A stretch of DNA of 64,000 bases. Origin: Aphrophora alni. Lineage: Eukaryota > Arthropoda > Insecta > Hemiptera > Aphrophoridae. Shown here one piece after another: positions 1-33,398 of this stretch. The position numbers and the translations under genes are program-made. Each line of letters opens with the position of its first letter. Positions within the stretch are counted from its first letter, which is position 1. The notes below the pieces were generated by a model. That model saw nothing but the letters and a program-made list of their open reading frames with translations. It was not told the DNA's origin and did not search any database. Location: positions 10,756,724 through 10,820,723 of the forward strand of contig OY740776.1 of the NCBI GenBank assembly GCA_963513935.1, in the 5' to 3' direction.

Positions 1-646
1 CTAATTTAAATGAACAAAATGCCACTTTGTCAACAACTGTAGACAATAATATATTATCCCAGACCATCTTTGTAAAAATTATTTCAACTTTTATCTTTGG
101 CCACTAGCATGTACAGATTCCTGGGAACATACCATGTATCAATATGAGAAGCATGGATTCCGCTCACCACTTGGTTTGACATCTCACACCACACAAACTA
201 AAATACTACGCCTTTCAAATTAAAACTACTTATATCTTTGAAACCTCAAAAGATTTTAATATTTCTAAATGTTTCAACTTTGTTCCGTCTTTGATTAAAT
301 GTATTTTATTTGCTAAAATATAAAAAATATACAGAACATAGATTTTCTCTTTATCGGCAAAAAAAATGATGATATACATAGCTATTTTTTTTTTTAAACT
401 ACCAAATTAACGTTTTGGTGATGCTTTTTTAAAATTTTCTAGGAGAAGTAAAAAATCATAACACTTACTTTGGTTGATTTTTATTTAATTTAGGGGCGAG
501 TGAGAGAGCTTGTGCACCATAGCTAAAAACAAATTTGTTGAAAACAACTTCAAAGGTAGAAAAAATTAACAATAATTATGTAGAACAATTTTAATTATTA
601 CTACTTTCCAGTAGTAAGATCCCAGTTCTGTTTAAATTAAGATGTA

Positions 647-1429
647 CAGTAGAACCTCATTAATCCGGACTAATTTGGGCTCTAGGTTGTCGGAATTAAT
701 GAAAATCCGGATTAAACAAAATAACCTATGAAAGTACATATTAAAACTCTCTGTTCAGTGAAAAGAAAATGTATTTTAAATTTAAGAAATACAAAGTTTA
801 TTTAGTATAAAACATATAATGCAATACAGTATTACAAAATACAGAATAACTAGTGCAGTACAGAATTGGAACATGGAATTCAAGGCACACTTTCATTTTC
901 CACACTCGACACGCTTACTGGTTTGAAAAAACTGGTGATACTTTGTTGTCTTCCTTTGACATTAATTTCTTTAATAATTCATTCATGCATATGCTTCAAA
1001 TATTCGTAATACGCAGATATGTTTTCATCGTTGTTATCTTCAACATAATTAATGACATTGTTTAGATGGTCTTTAATTTCACTAAGTTTTGGCTTAGGGT
1101 TAATAATATCATCCGCTTCATCCTGGTCAAATGTATCCGTTTCAGAGCATTTTACAGCGATCATACTTTCAACGATGTCTTCTTATGTTGAAATGTGATA
1201 ACCTGAGTCATCTTTATCTCCTTCTAGCTACAACTCAATGTCTTCCAGTGTTACTGAATTTTCACCACCATAGTGAAGAATGTTGTGAAAATCCTCCGTT
1301 TCCAATCCAGCCGTATAAATTTTTGTTATTGATTTTAGAATTAACTTGAATTAAAAATGTTTATGATGGTAGATGGGGAAAAAATGGCTGTCCGAATTAA
1401 GCGAAGTACAGATTAATGGGGTTCTACTG
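647..1429. mobile_element. Tigger/jerky-type element with TA target site
   Basis: Ends CAGTAGAACCTCATTAATCC and the inverse of GGGGTTCTACTG, flanked by TA on both sides. Internal minus-strand sequence is a decayed transposase C-terminus (see next entry). 783 bp, non-autonomous. Confidence 0.8.
883..1164 (-). pseudogene. Tigger/jerky-like transposase C-terminal remnant
   Basis: The minus strand reads an acidic stretch (ETDTFDQDEADDIINP), then LSEIKDHLNNVINYVE, a stop, and in the same frame IIKEINVKG followed by QQSITSFFKP. The acidic-helix-FFKP layout is typical of the tail of pogo/Tigger-clade transposases. An in-frame stop after KHMHE marks it as broken. Confidence 0.55.
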
Positions 1430-1807
1430 TATGTTAAGTTTTATGTGTTTATATGACAAATTTCAACAAAGTAGTAGTAACAATATGAAATGTTGTGTTT
1501 ATAGTGTCTACTTATATAGGATAGGACCTACATGAATCTATAACAGCTTGTGCTGTTTATCTTGGTACATGAGACCAGTTTATCTTCAGGCTATTATATG
1601 CGGCAATCTGAGAACTTTACAGACAGCAGTAACAGAATATGAGAAATACAAATTGAAAAAAAGAGATAAAGATAAGTAATTTCAGAAATCAAGAACGTGA
1701 ACAAGTATTTCTAAGAGTATCTGGGAGGTCATATTAAATGATGGAAAGTGTGGTGCGAAAATAATAAATATTTAGAAAAAGAAATGGAAATGCTATCTAA
1801 TTAAGTA

Positions 1808-2172
1808 CAGTAGAACCCCTCTAATCCGCCCTTGGGTGGTCCGTTACTCCGGTTAATCCGACCGTGCACGAGCTCGCGATTTTGTGCCAACTTGCCGATG
1901 ACTCACGGCCCGTCTGGTGCCATCTTTCCGGTTTGTTATCGCTTTCCCACTTCAGTGCTGTGTCATCTCTCGTGTTGTTTCTATTGATTTGCTATAGTAC
2001 TTGCAAAGTTTATATATAGACTTTTAAATGTTTATATATCACTTATTTCACTTTAAAAAAATCTTTTTATATAATATGTAATAAATATTGACTTTTTTCG
2101 GATAATCCGACCTTTTTTGCGTTCCGACCATGCCCCCAGTCCCAAAGGTGACGGATTAGAGGAGTTCTACTG
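1808..2172. mobile_element. CAGTAGAACCCC MITE (Tigger/pogo type), copy 1
   Basis: 365 bp with ends CAGTAGAACCCCTCTAATCC and GGATTAGAGGAGTTCTACTG, flanked by TA. Same family as 12717-13156; no coding capacity. Confidence 0.85.
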
Positions 2173-2324
2173 TAATGCAATAATGGGTAAAAAGGAAATG
2201 TAAACTAAAACTAAATTGCAGCTTTATAAATCAGTCCTTATACAAACCCTGCTATATTGAACTTATCTTTCAAAACAGGCAATTAATTGGCATTCTTTTT
2301 CTTACTGTTTAAAGGCGAAAAAAT

Positions 2325-2560
2325 CCTCGGTTGGTATAGTGGTTAACGTTCCGGTTTCACGAGTGAGAAGTTTCGGTTTCAATCTCTGTGGGCTCCACTT
2401 TACAGAGTTAACTCAACTTCATAAAAAAAAATTGGGAATCTATAATTAATAGCAAACTCTGGTTGAGCAGGCTTGAACAACGGCGGCAGGAATTTCAATG
2501 AGCTAACTACACATTACACCATTGAAAAGCTGTCTAATAGGCCTAGTCTCTGTTGATTCA
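2325..2560 (+). repeat. tRNA-derived SINE
   Basis: The head resembles a tRNA: TCCTCGGTTGGTATAGTGG (A box region), then GGTTTCAATCTCT in B-box position, followed by an unrelated body. Related copies lie at 10385-10620 (minus) and 14290-14530. Confidence 0.55.
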
Positions 2561-2987
2561 ACAGTATACCTATATGTACTCACTATATACATACATTTTT
2601 TTTTACTTGTTCTCTAACACTGTAAAAACTGTCACTGCTTTGAAAAATGGTAAAATCTTCTAGAATGCTAAAAATAAATATTTTGTAAAAATTTGCAATT
2701 TGATGAGTTTGACCATATTACACATCCAAAAGTGTACTCTTGGTAAAAATGGCAGCAGTAGTGATGTCACAGTTGAATAGTTATTGATTGTTGAATGATA
2801 AAAAACGGTTTGAGGTAACCCCTACCTTCGAGCTAATAAACAGATTGACTACCATACGTACGATAACCAATGCATAATATACTATGTAGCGCCGGCGCGG
2901 TGACATCAGTGTGAAATAAAATATCGTGTTTCTTTTGCGTATGTGTTATGTGGATACTTGTATTTTGTGTTGAATGTTTTAATTAAG

Positions 2988-3038
2988 TATTATCACCCGA
3001 CGATGGACGATAATGTCCGAAACACGTGTAGTGTAATG
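2988..3038 (+). ncRNA. Hammerhead ribozyme-like motif 1
   Basis: Core CCGACGA (2997-3003), stem II GGAC/GTCC, GAAAC (3019-3023), minimal stem III AC/GU with palindromic loop ACGT, and predicted cleavage after A3030. Stem I pairs CAC/GUG, with a further AUU/AAU. U4 of the core is C, so activity may be reduced. No inverted partner is evident. Confidence 0.5.
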
Positions 3039-3109
3039 AGATATGACAATATAAACTGAAAAAAGAACTAATCAAGGATTGCTGGCGGTAAGTCAAAGAT
3101 AACAAATAG

Positions 3110-3310
3110 TTATAAAATAAATATCTTTGTCTCTCAAATACTTTAATAGCATGAGGGTCGGAAAAGAGCAAAAGTTGGTCAAGAAACGTGATAGAATAGA
3201 TAAAAGAAAGGTGTACAAGACCCAAAATTACATATGTAGATTAAATATGTAGATTCAGTAAAGTTCCCTCGAAATTCCCAACTCCATACTGACTAAAGTG
3301 AGTTCCTAAG
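3110..3310 (+). repeat. Dispersed repeat family R1
   Basis: Contains GGTCGGAAAAGAGCAAAAG and TTGGTCAAGA followed by AAGGTGTA, shared with nine or so other places. R1 is about 200-230 bp. Other clear copies: 7738-7952, 14606-14790 (minus), 27085-27265, 31150-31330 (minus), 54950-55175, 59218-59345 (minus), 62190-62385 and 63625-63851. Origin not recognised. Confidence 0.6.
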
Positions 3311-3930
3311 GGCTAAATGGAGGCTATAAATTAAAATGAGGTACCTCAGAAAAGGCAGTAAATAACAAATGAAAAGATATGAACAAGTTAGGATGAACAT
3401 ATATAAAATATAGAATTAAATATGGCAATGGTCCAGGAAAGAGCATCATCAAAGATGGCAGCAAAATGTGCCAGGACTTTATTAAGGGGCGGAGCTCAAC
3501 TCTAACAGGGTTCCTGGTCAGGCTTAAACTAGAACACCTCAAACAGGTAGTTGCTTCCATGACCGAACATAGTCACTTCAGGGAACACCTAATGAAAGTG
3601 AGTCTCTTCCACGGAAAACGGTCGCTTGTGTAGGCGGTCAAGTAAATCTACAAAGCACATCCTCATGAAGTGTGAGTCTCTGGAGTACAGAAGAATTAGA
3701 CTCTTTGGGATGAAAGACACTAGTATAGCATACAAAAATCTCAAACTGGTTAAAGGTACAGAAATTGGTCAGCCTGATTAAGCCTAAGGGAGCACAGTAA
3801 ACTTCTGGCTTACTTACATGAGGCTTTCAGCTTCTAGATCCCCAAGTATCATCCATCCATCCATCCATCAATAAATCAATCACCATTTAAAAATATATCA
3901 ATTTCAGCATGCTATGCTCAGTAAACATTA
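3311..3930. other. No gene seen
   Basis: AT-rich sequence with a short ATCC microsatellite near 3850-3868. No protein or RNA feature recognised. Confidence 0.5.
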
Positions 3931-4053
3931 CTTGCTTAACTAAATTCTCTGTTTATGTAGAAAACAATTTAATTATGTTATTTGGTTAAACTACTTTACA
4001 TTAAACAAGGGGAGAGAAATAAATAAATATCAAAAAATAACGTTAGAACATAT

Positions 4054-4059
4054 TTTATT
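4054..4059 (-). terminator. Candidate replacement poly(A) signal of enolase A
   Basis: AATAAAATA on the minus strand roughly 560 nt past the A stop codon and about 60 nt beyond the position homologous to B's signal. Other AATAAA strings exist nearby, so the choice is uncertain. Confidence 0.35.
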
Positions 4060-4617
4060 TTATTTTAGAAGAAGGGAGGAGAAAATAATTAAACACACAG
4101 AAATGATGTTCAACATATTTAAATTTTTACAATTTCAGTGTACCACTTAATACATACAACAGTAAAAGCAACAAAAACACAACATTAGACTACATTAAAA
4201 TTTAAATAATAAATCATCCTACAGTATAAAACTGTTTTTCATAATAATAAAAACAATCTCTCATACTTTGATCTCATATTATCTTTTTTTAAATGGTTAT
4301 GGAAGATGCATACAAACATTCACAAATTGTTAGTTTTAGCATCCTGCCAAAGAACAAAACAACCAATTGAGATATATTTGTAGATGTTGGCACATAGTCT
4401 GTAACCGAATGAACGAAAGATCTGGTCAAGTGCCTTTGAGTAGACAATAAATTAAATAACCAAAACAAATTTTGTATTTAAAAAGAAAAGATGTTTGTAT
4501 TCACCATACAACTTTAGCATGAATTTTTGGTTTGTGAAGTTTTACAATTTGCAGCCAAATCTGATTTGCCAGTGAACAATACATTTATTAACTCCAATCT
4601 CAGTCATCAGGTGTTAA

Positions 4618-25574
<20,957 letters not shown>

Positions 25575-26140
25575 CTGCAATCACAATAAATTAATTAATT
25601 CACAATAGTCTAACTAATAGGTCTATATCAGTAAACACCAACAATTTAGAATATTAATAATTCATTTTTTGTTCCTTTCTACAAATCTGCATAGATTACC
25701 CGTACAAAGACCAAAATATGATTATCATATTTTATAAGTAGTCTACTGGGCCAAACAACAAAAATCATGTTTATATAACGGTTTCCAAGAATCGCTGTTG
25801 TACAAAAAGTATTCATTGTAATAAAATGATTTTAGCACTAATTTAGAGGAAAAATCAATCTTTTAATATTAGTAAATATCGTTGTTCACAGCGTAATTTT
25901 ATTTGTTACACGAATTCAGCTGATGCAGTTCATAGCTGAGTGTGCGTTGAATTTGACTCTGTAAATAGTTCCATATTTGTGTGTTTATTTGCATTTACAG
26001 TGTTTATGGTACAAATAATTTATCTAATTATAGTGATGTATTGTCTAAGTTGAATTTCAGTAATTATTGTAAGAATAAATAAGTGACGACAGTGAAATCT
26101 AAGATATCGGCATGAATAGACCTAACCATAATGAGTTGGG
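25575..26140. other. 5' flank of enolase A, homologous to B 55989-56597 plus 57468-57830
   Basis: The segment from TATAACGGTTTC joins directly to CGCTGTTGTAC; B has about 870 bp between these points. Shared landmarks include GAATTTGACTCTGT and TAACCATAATGAGTTGG. Confidence 0.75.
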
Positions 26141-27084
26141 CGATAAATTTCTTCACTTGAAGATGTAATTTCACTTCTGGAATATTATTATATTTTGCAA
26201 AAATAACTTGTTATTTAAAAAAGGCCTATTTTTGGCCACTAGTTTCACATTTTTGAACTTTAAAAAACCAAATTTCATGCAACACATATCAACTTCCCCA
26301 GAGTCACTTGACCCTTCCAAAATGATATTAAAACAGCAATTTTGGGAGGGAGGGTAATAACTGAACAAGTCACAATGTTGAACACTGCCAAAATACACTA
26401 CTGACCAAGTTCAGTTCTACATGTACTCTGGTCGTGGAACTGCAGTACAGGTTATGGGTGGGGAGTGTTGTATGTTATCACAAGCGCTTATTGACTACCC
26501 TTCTTTTCGAAAGCTATACAACCCGCAACAGATCCATCTACAAAAAGAAAAGAACTGAAAGCGGTGATGAACCCATTTCATCACATTGTAAATATACGTC
26601 TCTGAAGATGAAATATGTCAAGGATATGATGCAGTTAGAGGAAGTAGACATATATGAAGAATCCTAACAGAAACAGAATGAGGATTTAACAATAATAATG
26701 AGCTAATTGTAAAAACTTTGTAACGACAACAAACAGAATATCTAATTCTTAAGATACTGAATCTATAACTCTCCTATTGATATTTTTCTTGTGGAAAACC
26801 TCTCAGTTATCGTCGGCTTACAAAAAACAAAGAAACCAGTATCATATCAAAACCATAATGTGCACTTCCATATCCGCATATATTGATGGTGCGGTTACAT
26901 TCTTATGAACGACCTCCATATGGAATTAATTTTGTATTGTATGCTGTGAAATGTGATTTTATAAAAACTGATGGTGGGTGAATGCCCAAAATTGCAATAG
27001 TTTAGAAGAATAAGGATCAAGTAACATATTAGGTAAGTTTAACATTTATAATTTAAATTTAAAAAATAATGTAAAATAAATACT

Positions 27085-27265
27085 CCTAACGTTTGAATAA
27101 TAGCGTCGGGGTCAAAAGAGAACAAGAGTTGGTCAAGAGATATCTGATAGGAAAGATGAAAGAAAGGTATTTACCCCAAGACTACATGTTAAAAGGTAGA
27201 GATCTAGCTAGAATCCCTTAGGATTGCCATGCCCGTACTCGCTATAGTGGAGCCCAAGAGTTCTT
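27085..27265 (+). repeat. R1 repeat copy
   Basis: Contains AACAAGAGTTGGTCAAGAGA and GCCATGCCCGTACTCGCTAT. Confidence 0.6.
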
Positions 27266-27519
27266 ATTTCATCAAATAATTATAAGATTTTATATTTTAG
27301 AAAGCTTAGTAAAAATAAATGGTACAAGAATCATTGCACAATTTTCTCAATCATCCATCCCCACAACCATATCAAAAGAAATCATCGCCAAAAATATCAG
27401 TTCGGTAGTTGTCAATTCAAACGTGAGACTAAACCATTCACGCTGTCATTGAAAAAATATGTATTGCTTCACTTATGCAATAAACACACCCTCAGCTTAA
27501 ATCGTATTTGATTAAATCG

Positions 27520-28120
27520 AGTGTTTTAATGACGTTGTTCAATGTCATTTTTAGTTTTTCTTAATTATTCCTGAACCATAATTTTTACTTGGAATTTTGT
27601 ACATGGATTTAGGTTAGTAAACCTTTTTCACAATTGATTTAAATTTAAATGAAATCAGCAGAGTCAATTTTGATTAATTACTTTACAACAACTCCATAGG
27701 AGATTTTTTAGTTTTTACCAATAACTCACGAACCGGTATTTTATTGAAGAGATGGTGGCCAATACGTTTTGTTTACGGTCCGTAGAGACTACAGTGGACC
27801 ACAATTTTCTCAAAATCGTTAAAGCACATTTTGAGGAAATCATAATTTTATGGTTTCTTTTCCTAACGTCAGGTACTCCCACATTTTAATTATCATAAAA
27901 TACGACAAAAAAAAAATCTCAAAATATTTGCACATTTAAATCTGTTTACATATTGTTTAACCTGTAGAGCCATGGACTTACAACATTATTCCAAAAACAA
28001 TTTGTTGTAATTGAGGGGACCTCGAAACAGATATCTCCACAAGAAAATCAACACTGATTTCTTGACCCGTAACATAACTTTCTCTATACCACGTATGTGA
28101 GAAAGTAAAAAGTTAACTAA
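27520..28120 (+). repeat. R2 repeat copy
   Basis: Carries TTAATTATTCCTGAACCATA at the start and CATAACTTTCTCTATACC near the end. Same order of blocks as 13170-13740. Confidence 0.6.
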
Positions 28121-28239
28121 ATTATTTTCTCACACAGTTTGAAATTATAAAATAAAATCTCATTATTCAATGGTTAGACAAAAACTAATAGCATAAAATA
28201 AAGCAAAAGCTTAAAGTTTCAAATATTTTAATAATATAA

Positions 28240-28285
28240 ATGAGCTACAATTGTTTCGCCTTGCAGCATCATCGGGCAACTGATA
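28240..28285 (-). ncRNA. Hammerhead ribozyme-like motif 5a
   Basis: Minus strand: core CCGAUGA, stem II with loop GCAA closed by GC/GGC, GAAAC, stem III AC/GU with loop AAUU, then UA. Stem I is only two clear pairs, so probably degenerate. Confidence 0.45.
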
Positions 28286-28427
28286 ATATACAGGTATAGA
28301 CAACTATTTAAACATAAGTAACAGGAAACTGAAATACAATAGAGAAATCGGGAAAGGTAGGGGGATGAACTAGCAGGTAGATAAAGGTTAATGAACTATG
28401 TTACGGATGGGTTTTTGTATATTATCA

Positions 28428-28475
28428 GTTGCCCGATGATGCCGCAAGGCGAAACAATTCTAGCTCATTTATATT
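28428..28475 (+). ncRNA. Hammerhead ribozyme-like motif 5b
   Basis: Core CCGAUGA, stem II GCC/GGC with GCAA loop, GAAAC. Stem III reads AC/CU, one mismatch, so weaker than 5a. Confidence 0.4.
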
Positions 28476-28519
28476 ATTAAAATATTTGAAACTTTAAGCT
28501 TTTGCTTTATTTTATCCTT

Positions 28520-29666
28520 GAATATGGAGTTTCAACAAGAAATATCTGCTATTACATTAAAGTTAAAAACTAATAGGAATAAAACTAAATTTGACATCTC
28601 AAAGTCCATTGGATACTAAATTATATCAAAACTAGTTGGGAGAAACTATTAAAAAGTAGAAAAAAAATTTCACACAGATTCCTGCAATTTTTGAGCTATT
28701 ATAACGAAATTCAGATAACTTTACAAAAAAAAAACAGCAGATGATCCAGTTCATTAATCACAATGTACCAATTAATCTACCATTTCCGGTTGGCTTATAA
28801 TTAATTATCTATTTAAGTTGTTGATCTTACCAAGATCTGTACAGCCTAATATTGAAAACATTACCTAAGATCAAGTTAAATACCTTATTTAAACCTATTA
28901 CACAAAAATATTTTAAAATCTTTACAAATTTGAATACGTTTCTTTACCTAGTTCCTTGCTGCAAACCAATACAAAAATACGAAGTAAGCACGACACATAA
29001 TACAGTCAGGTGATATACAAACATGATGTTATTTTAAAAATAAAAAAGTTAAAAATAAATGGAACTGATATAGAAGGCATATGATATCCAATATATAAAC
29101 TATGTTGCATAATAAATTACATTAACATTTTTTGCAGATATAATTAATTAAGGGTAATGACCAGATTTAAGCATCTATTTAACACGTTACTTACAGAGTT
29201 GAATTATTACATAACAATGATAAGGATCATTGTATAATGGACAGTTTTAGAACCTGTTCAGTTTTGCATAAGTTGTTCCAGTCTTTGTTATTATTTAAGG
29301 TGAAAATATCTTTTTATAAATTTAACATATGTTTTACATTTAAAAGTTTATAATCTATACTTATTTAAATAGGCTAAGAGGTTTATGTGAGTAAAAGTCA
29401 TACAGTTTTTAACCGATTTTGACGTTTGAGGTATCATAGGAGAGGTTGTTCACTCTCAAATTTCAAAAAGATGGAACATAAGGAAAGGAAATTAACCCCA
29501 AACTAATTTTTATTGAGGAATTTATAAACATCTGGCTCTGTATTAAGGATATGTTCTTATAAACAAAAAACATACATTTTAAACTACACAAATTAAATAC
29601 TAATCCGCTGTTATTAGTACAAACAAAAATAATTTTAAACAAAGTGTGTTTATTTGTGAAAGAAGT

Positions 29667-29699
<33 letters not shown>

Positions 29700-31110
29700 A
29701 TGGTATTTATCAGTTTATTTTGACAGACTTAGATTTAAATATAGTCCAACATTCATTAAATGTTTTATAAATAATAATTGTAAAGTCCATGTGGTTGTGT
29801 GTGTAAAAAAAAATTACTTAAGTGTTTTTAAAAAAATGTGTTTTAAAAAAATTAAATGTCATACTTTTTATTCCATTGTGCAATGTACAGATCCAATGCA
29901 ATTTAATGACAATGTTCACACAGGATCGAATAAGGCCAAGGATGTGATGATAACATGTTTGACATTTTCTTTATCTAATCGAAGTCCAAACCTCTTACCT
30001 GTACAGTTCAGTTCAAGTAAAACCGCTATCTAATGCAGATGCGTATTAGCAACTCTCATGTCAAATCTTTTTTAGTGTTTTATCAGTTTTTTTTTTCTTA
30101 AATAATTTATTCGTTATTAACATCAACGCTTGTCTGCGTTTTTAATCAATTCATTGGGATTTCATTTCCGAAATAATTTCGTCGTTAATTATTTCAACTC
30201 CAAGCCGTGGTCCGACACGCCTTTCATAATTAAGGTGGATTACGTAATCTCATAAATTACTGAGTTATGTATATATCCAAACCTCATGTATTACTATTAT
30301 TAATAGGCATAAATAATTACTTGTTAAATGAACTTTGTGTGAACAATTTTGAACTAGTTTTGTTGTGCGAATCAGCTAGCTGAACCGCGAGTGAAGTCTT
30401 TACGCTACAATCTCATGTGGTGGACACCTTCAAGACCAGGTACTGTACATTTTTTAATGAAGTTGATTTTGTACTCTTAATTTCAATTAATACAAATTCA
30501 TTTGGATTGTTTGTTTATCCATAGTCCTCTGGCAATTGCATATACCTATCTTTTTCTTTGTCTTTCTGCAATAGTGACTTTGCCACTACCTTAGGAATTT
30601 TTAGTTATTGTAGACAACAAATACTGTTCCAGGTTACACAGATGACATGAGAGAAAAATGGCTACTGTGAGATTGTTTCAACAAACCAATTAATACATTT
30701 TGTGTAACACAAACTAAGTTTTATATGCTTGTACAGAAAATAATTTTGGTCATTCAGTTTTGAAATATTTGTATATAATTTTATATGTTGGACAAGTGTA
30801 TTAAGACTTTATGTTGGTATATGTTGTACTGCCTTCATGTATTTGTGACCATGTTACTAAAAGAAATTGAGTAGACCAAGTTATTATTTTAACCGTAGTT
30901 TAAATTTTGATTGCATAAATAAAAAAACAAATAGTTTATGTTCAAAACATTACATTGAAAAATAATATATGTATTACTTAATACTAACAATATTCGTGAG
31001 TTTCTTCAGAAAATCTACCCATTATTCTAATTAAAATATGTATTGGCGCACAAACTGCTCCTCGAGCAATCTTATGTCCACTGAATGTGACACAACGTCT
31101 AGACATAGCT
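28520..31110. other. Intergenic, no gene seen
   Basis: AT-rich. A 30-nt T tract at about 29666-29695. The part 29090-29340 matches 60660-60870 upstream of copy B, extending the duplicated unit. Short open frames here show no recognisable protein. Confidence 0.45.
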
Positions 31111-31149
31111 AAGACAGTTTATTATATCACATACCAGGTAGTGAATCGT

Positions 31150-31330
31150 CCAGATGCTGCGACTGGATGCAGTCCATGCACATGGGGTTTTACATCCTTT
31201 TCTTTCCTATCAGGTCTCTCTTGGCTACCTCTTGTTCTCTTCCAACCCTGATGCAGATTATTCAAGAGGTAGGGGTCTTTATTGTATGTTCTCTTCTTCC
31301 ATTTGTTATAAAGCAATGATGAATGAGAGG
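31150..31330 (-). repeat. R1 repeat copy, minus orientation
   Basis: The reverse complement has GAACAAGAGGTAGCCAAGAG and GGAAAGAAAAGGATGT, matching other R1 copies. Confidence 0.55.
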
Positions 31331-31535
31331 TTTTTCCTTTAAACAACAACCAAAAAAAAGACAAATTTAAAAATAATATATGTAATAATCACTTTTTGTG
31401 GATTTGGTTGGGTTAATCTAACGTTTATGTTGATTATAGTGAATAACAACAGGAAAAAATTACAAGTACTTACGAACCACATGTGGGAATTAATGATGGT
31501 GATGATTAGAGTGATGAAACAGTTATTGTTATATA

Positions 31536-32850
31536 CGAGGCGTATTCCGAAAATAAGGTCCGTTATATTTAAATGTTGGTAGACCTGAACACTGTTTCAA
31601 ACATGGAGTGCCATCTACTGACTATTTACAAAGCGACTACAGTAGTAGTTTTAAATCAGTAGTCATTTGCCAGCCAGTGTATGCAGATAACAATGGCTGC
31701 GACAATAGTTTCTCTCACTAGTTGTAAAGTGTGCGGTGTGATTAGATTTTTGCTTGTAAAAGGATCTTCAGCTGCTGAAATCCATCGTGAGTTGTCCCTA
31801 GTGTATGGACCTGCAATAATGAGTGCAGGAAAGGTTCAAAAATGCTGTCGATACAGTACTTTCAAAATGGCCGCACAAATGTGCACAATGAAGAGCGGAG
31901 TGGCATACCCTTCAGACTGACGACATCGTTGATCAAGTAAACCAAAAACTGTGTTATAATCAGTGGTTGGCGATTAGTGCTTTGGCTAAATTTCCGCGTG
32001 TTTCACGAACTTCTATCTACAGGATTGTCACAAAAAAGCTTGGATATCACAAATTGTGTGCAAGGTGGGTTCCGAAAATGCTCATAGACTAGTATAGAGA
32101 GCAAAGAATGTGCAGAGGACGACAGTTTTTGGATCGCTATCAACAAGATGGAAATTTGTTTTCCCACATTATTACGGGCAATGAGACGTGGATATAATAC
32201 ACCAACGCAGAATCAAATCAACAGTCATCTACTGGCGTCATTTAAGTTCACACAAAACAAAAAAGTTTAAGCAATCTCCGTGCTCGAATCGAAAACTAAT
32301 GGGTACTGTTTTTGGAACGAAAAGTGCGTCCGTTTAGTTGATTTCATGGAACATGGGTCTACAATTATTACAGCTGACGTGTACTGTAAAATGCTAACCA
32401 AACTGAGATGTGCAATCCAAAATCAATGACCCTGGAAACTGTCGTCCAGCATAATCCTCCTTCATAACATTATGCATCCTTACACAGCTGCCTTAACCGA
32501 GAAGAAGATTAAAGATTTTCGCTGGGAAATTTTTTACCACCCTCCATATAGTTCTGACCTTACACCCAGCGACTACTTCCTCTTATTGCATTTGAAAAAT
32601 GGCTTGGTTGACAACGGTTTAAAAACGACGAGGAACTCGTGACAGCTGTTGTCAACTGGTTCAAATCCAAGGCAGCAAACTTCTAAGGGGTTAACGAAAC
32701 TGGTGCAGTGTTACGTAAAGTGTTTAGAACTGAATGATGATTATGTGGAACAGTTAAGTAGATATGTAGTAAACTATTACTGTCAATAAAAATCTTTCTT
32801 AAAGGCTTATTTTTTTATTACCAAACGGCTTACTGTTGGAATACGCCTTG
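31536..32850 (+). mobile_element. Full-length but dead mariner element
   Basis: Ends CGAGGCGTATTCC and (reverse) CAAGGCGTATTCC, flanked by TA; 1315 bp, the usual mariner size. Confidence 0.85.
31681..32740 (+). pseudogene. Mariner transposase pseudogene
   Basis: Recognisable in changing frames: VIRFLLVKGSSAAEIHREL (N-terminal helix-turn-helix), KKLGYHKLCARWVPKML, TGNETW, LLHNIMHP and HPPYSSDLTPSDYFL. The first two catalytic Asp positions read Asn (TGNETW for TGDETW, LLHN for LLHD). Frameshifts are present, so it cannot be active. Confidence 0.75.
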
Positions 32851-33398
32851 TAATCAACAAAGGAAATCGAAAGGAGAAAAAGGTAATCAACTTTTTTCTT
32901 TTTTTTTAAATTTACGAACTATCGCACACAATCAAAATATAAAATAAACAGAAATATTCATTGCTGAAAATGTCAGTTGAAAAAAGCATCTTACATTTTG
33001 TAAATTATTTTAAACAATATTTAAATGATGTATAAACTTTCCTTACTTGTGTCATAAACTCGTCTTAGCATATTATACAATGAAAAAAGTTTAAATGATG
33101 GCGATAAGATTCTTTTTTAATTTTTGAGAGAATTTACCCCATAATAGTAATTTGCAGTTATGCACACCAATCTTCATGTTTCAACAAAATTTGAATGAAA
33201 TCGGTAGAGTAGATTTTGAGAACTATGAATGTTAAAAGTGGCTGATTTTTTGTTTTTATCATTAACTCAAGAATTGCCATTTGTGGAGAGATAATGGTTA
33301 TTTTAGAATTAAATGTTTTTCTTTTATGACAAGTACCCCAAATTTTCAGTTATTTTGTTGAAAACACACAGAAATATAGCCAATAATTGCTCAAATAC

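Larger units (their letters stand above)
28193..28516. repeat. Inverted pair of ribozyme-bearing repeats
   Basis: Arms 28193-28293 and 28415-28516, about 100 bp, near-perfect inverse copies around a 120-nt spacer. Related arm sequence recurs at about 51465-51615 with its ribozyme part deleted. Confidence 0.85.

Noticed and set aside
26434..26667. 77-codon plus-strand frame
   Set aside because: No recognisable motif; sits in degenerate repeat-rich flank of copy A.
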